A stretch of 7,098 nt of DNA from CAVSWN01 sp046728115 (GTDB lineage Bacteria > Acidobacteriota > Vicinamibacteria > Vicinamibacterales > CAVVIG01): positions 1 to 7,098 of the forward strand of contig JBKPDW010000287.1 of the NCBI GenBank assembly GCA_046728115.1, given 5' to 3'. Position numbers and translations under genes: made by a program. This document shows positions 5,904 to 7,098 of the stretch, piece after piece; within the stretch, counting starts at the first letter, position 1; each line of letters opens with the position of its first letter. The notes beneath the pieces are model-generated. The model was not told where the DNA came from and searched no databases. It worked only from the letters and a program-made list of their open reading frames with translations.

Positions 5904-6728
5904 ATGACGGCGAAAGCCGAGGCAATCACAAGCGACACGCTGCTCGATCGAACGGCGCGGCTGAGTCCGGGCGCGTACTGGGAATTGCTCGTGAACCTGA
6001 CGAAGCGCGAGGTAAAGAGTCGGTACAGCCAGTCGTTCTTCGGCTTCGCCTGGGCGATCGCGCAGCCGCTGGCCACGATGCTGGTGTTCACATTCGTGTT
6101 CTCGCGCCTGGGTCAGATCGGCGCGGGCGGCGCGCCGTACCCCGTGTTCGCGTACGCCGCGCTGGTCCCCTGGTTCTTCTTCTCGAACGCGGTCAACTCC
6201 GGCATGATGAGCGTCATCATCTACCGGAACATCGTGACGAAGACGTACTTCCCGCGCGAGATCATTCCGCTCGCGCAGGTGGGCGCGCGGTTCCTCGACA
6301 TCAGCGCCGCCACCGCAATTTTCGTGGTGCTGCTGCTGTACTACCGCATGAGCGTCGGTGTCTGGGCGCTCACGGTGCCCCTGTTTTTCGTGATGCTGGT
6401 TGCGTTCACGAGCGCGGTGACGCTGCTGACGTCGGCCATCAACGTGTTCTATCGCGACGTCGGTCCGGTCGTGACCATTTCTCTGCAACTGTGGCTGTAT
6501 CTGACGCCGGTCGGGTATCCGCTTGCGAAGGTACCGGAGCAGTATCGGCTTTTTTTCGCACTCAACCCGCTGACCGCCATCATCGAAGGCAGCCGCACGG
6601 CAGTGGTCTTCAATAGGCCGCCGGATTGGTCGCTCGTGGGGCTCTCCGCCTCGATCATCGTCGTGCTGCTCGTCGGTTCCTCAATCCTGTTCAAGACGCT
6701 CGACCGCTACTTCGCTGACGTCATCTGA
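5904..6728 (+). CDS. ABC-2 polysaccharide/O-antigen export permease (Wzm type)
   Basis: This 274-residue inner-membrane protein is the channel half of an ABC exporter for lipid-linked glycans. The N-terminal cytoplasmic part contains WELLVNLTKREVKSRYSQS (26-44) and FFGFAWAIAQPL (45-56), the amphipathic entry helix and first-span signature of the O-antigen and teichoic-acid export permeases. Six hydrophobic segments follow (about 51-68, 79-96, 133-147, 153-178, 187-207 and 246-264). Family motifs include ALVPWFFFSNAV (86-97), YFPREIIPLAQV (115-126), INVFYRDVGPVV (179-190), LTPVGYP (200-206) and NPLTAIIEGSR (221-231). Length is normal for the family. The ATG at 5904 has no strong Shine-Dalgarno. 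The ATPase gene begins one base after the stop, so the two form one transporter. It lies 138 bases after the carbamoyltransferase, with no visible terminator between, which fits co-transcription. The cargo is inferred to be the glycan built by the neighbouring glycosyltransferases. Confidence 0.94.
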   Translation: MTAKAEAITSDTLLDRTARLSPGAYWELLVNLTKREVKSRYSQSFFGFAWAIAQPLATMLVFTFVFSRLGQIGAGGAPYPVFAYAALVPWFFFSNAVNSGMMSVIIYRNIVTKTYFPREIIPLAQVGARFLDISAATAIFVVLLLYYRMSVGVWALTVPLFFVMLVAFTSAVTLLTSAINVFYRDVGPVVTISLQLWLYLTPVGYPLAKVPEQYRLFFALNPLTAIIEGSRTAVVFNRPPDWSLVGLSASIIVVLLVGSSILFKTLDRYFADVI

Positions 6729-6729
6729 T

Positions 6730-7098
6730 GTGACCCCTGTCGTCATCCAGCTTCAACAGGTCTCGAAACGATATCGAGCCGGACGATCGCGTACGTTCGC
6801 CGAACTGGTGATGTCGAATACTCGCCGCTTCTGGCGACCGGGCCACGACGACTCGGTGTTCAGCCACACCCTCGGCAAGCGCGACGCCAACATCTGGGCC
6901 GTGCGCGACCTGGACTTCGAAGTCAGACGTGGTGCGGGACTCGGCATCATCGGAGCGAACGGTGCAGGCAAGACCACGCTGCTGAAGCTGATTTCGCGCG
7001 TGACGTGGCCCACCACCGGACGCGTGCGCGTGGCCGGGCGCGTTGTCTCGCTGATCGAGCTTGGCGCCGGCTTCCATCCCGAATTGACCGGCAAGGAG
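6730..7098 (+). CDS. ABC exporter ATPase (Wzt type), N-terminal part
   Basis: The frame is open for 123 codons from GTG 6730 to the right edge, so the C-terminus is missing. It begins VTPVVIQLQQVSKRYRAG, with the aromatic Y15 of the A-loop. A polar insert (about 18-52) then precedes the first core strand, as in polysaccharide-type ATPases. The Walker A motif is GANGAGKT (75-82). SLIELGAGFHPELTGKE (107-123) matches the Wzt/TagH-type stretch in which the usual Q-loop is replaced by an E-L-G-A-G-F motif. The Walker B motif, the signature motif and any C-terminal carbohydrate-binding domain lie outside the window. The ATPase drives export through the permease encoded one base upstream. ATG at 6728-6730 is followed at once by TGA, so GTG is the only sensible start near the permease stop. 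It is probably translated by coupling, since no clear Shine-Dalgarno is visible. Confidence 0.92.
   Translation, partial: MTPVVIQLQQVSKRYRAGRSRTFAELVMSNTRRFWRPGHDDSVFSHTLGKRDANIWAVRDLDFEVRRGAGLGIIGANGAGKTTLLKLISRVTWPTTGRVRVAGRVVSLIELGAGFHPELTGKE

Noticed and set aside
5037..6488. Minus-strand frame of 483 codons spanning two plus-strand genes and the repeat gap
   Set aside because: It crosses the boundary of two well-supported opposite genes and is almost entirely H, R, E and D. GC-rich DNA often leaves such frames open by chance.
6550..6556. Run of seven T in the permease gene as a frameshift site
   Set aside because: The frame continues without disruption into the conserved NPLTAIIEGSR motif, so there is no sign of a frameshift.

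Overview
The window is GC-rich bacterial DNA, coding almost end to end. It holds part of a surface- or exo-polysaccharide locus. The base composition, the short intergenic gaps and the degenerate tandem repeats between genes would fit an environmental high-GC bacterium such as an acidobacterium. That is a weak guess: nothing in the window fixes the taxon.

Left arm (1-1978, minus strand): a GT4 glycosyltransferase (815-1978) is followed after 11 bases by a GT-C membrane glycosyltransferase of the ArnT/PMT type. The second gene runs off the left edge (803 down to 1). The two look like one operon that assembles or modifies a glycan.

Divergent gap (about 1979-2121): it carries AT-rich promoter-like bases and three copies of a CCGCCA half-site, one of them inverted.

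Centre (2122-5765, plus strand): four genes lie in a row. They encode an SGNH/GDSL-type hydrolase with an N-terminal membrane anchor, an SxtJ-family small membrane protein, a 52-residue DUF5989-type single-span protein, and a 632-residue NodU/CmcH/TobZ-family O-carbamoyltransferase with all expected motifs. As I recall it, the same four families make up the sxtI-J-K-L segment of cyanobacterial saxitoxin clusters, here in reverse order (L-J-K-I). No other saxitoxin genes are visible. The most economical reading is a transferable carbamoylation module acting on a polysaccharide.

Right arm (5904-7098, plus strand): an ABC-2 polysaccharide-export permease (Wzm type) is followed after one base by its ATPase (Wzt type), which is cut by the right edge after the Walker A motif and the Q-loop region.

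Together the genes suggest a glycan built by glycosyltransferases on the cytoplasmic face, decorated with carbamoyl groups, perhaps trimmed or acyl-modified by the SGNH protein, and exported by an ABC transporter. Two unrelated short tandem repeats flank the carbamoyltransferase gene: a 7-bp repeat at 3831-3858 and a 9-bp repeat at 5773-5844. No tRNA, rRNA, CRISPR array, insertion sequence or convincing terminator was seen. No stretch over 300 bases lacks a gene.
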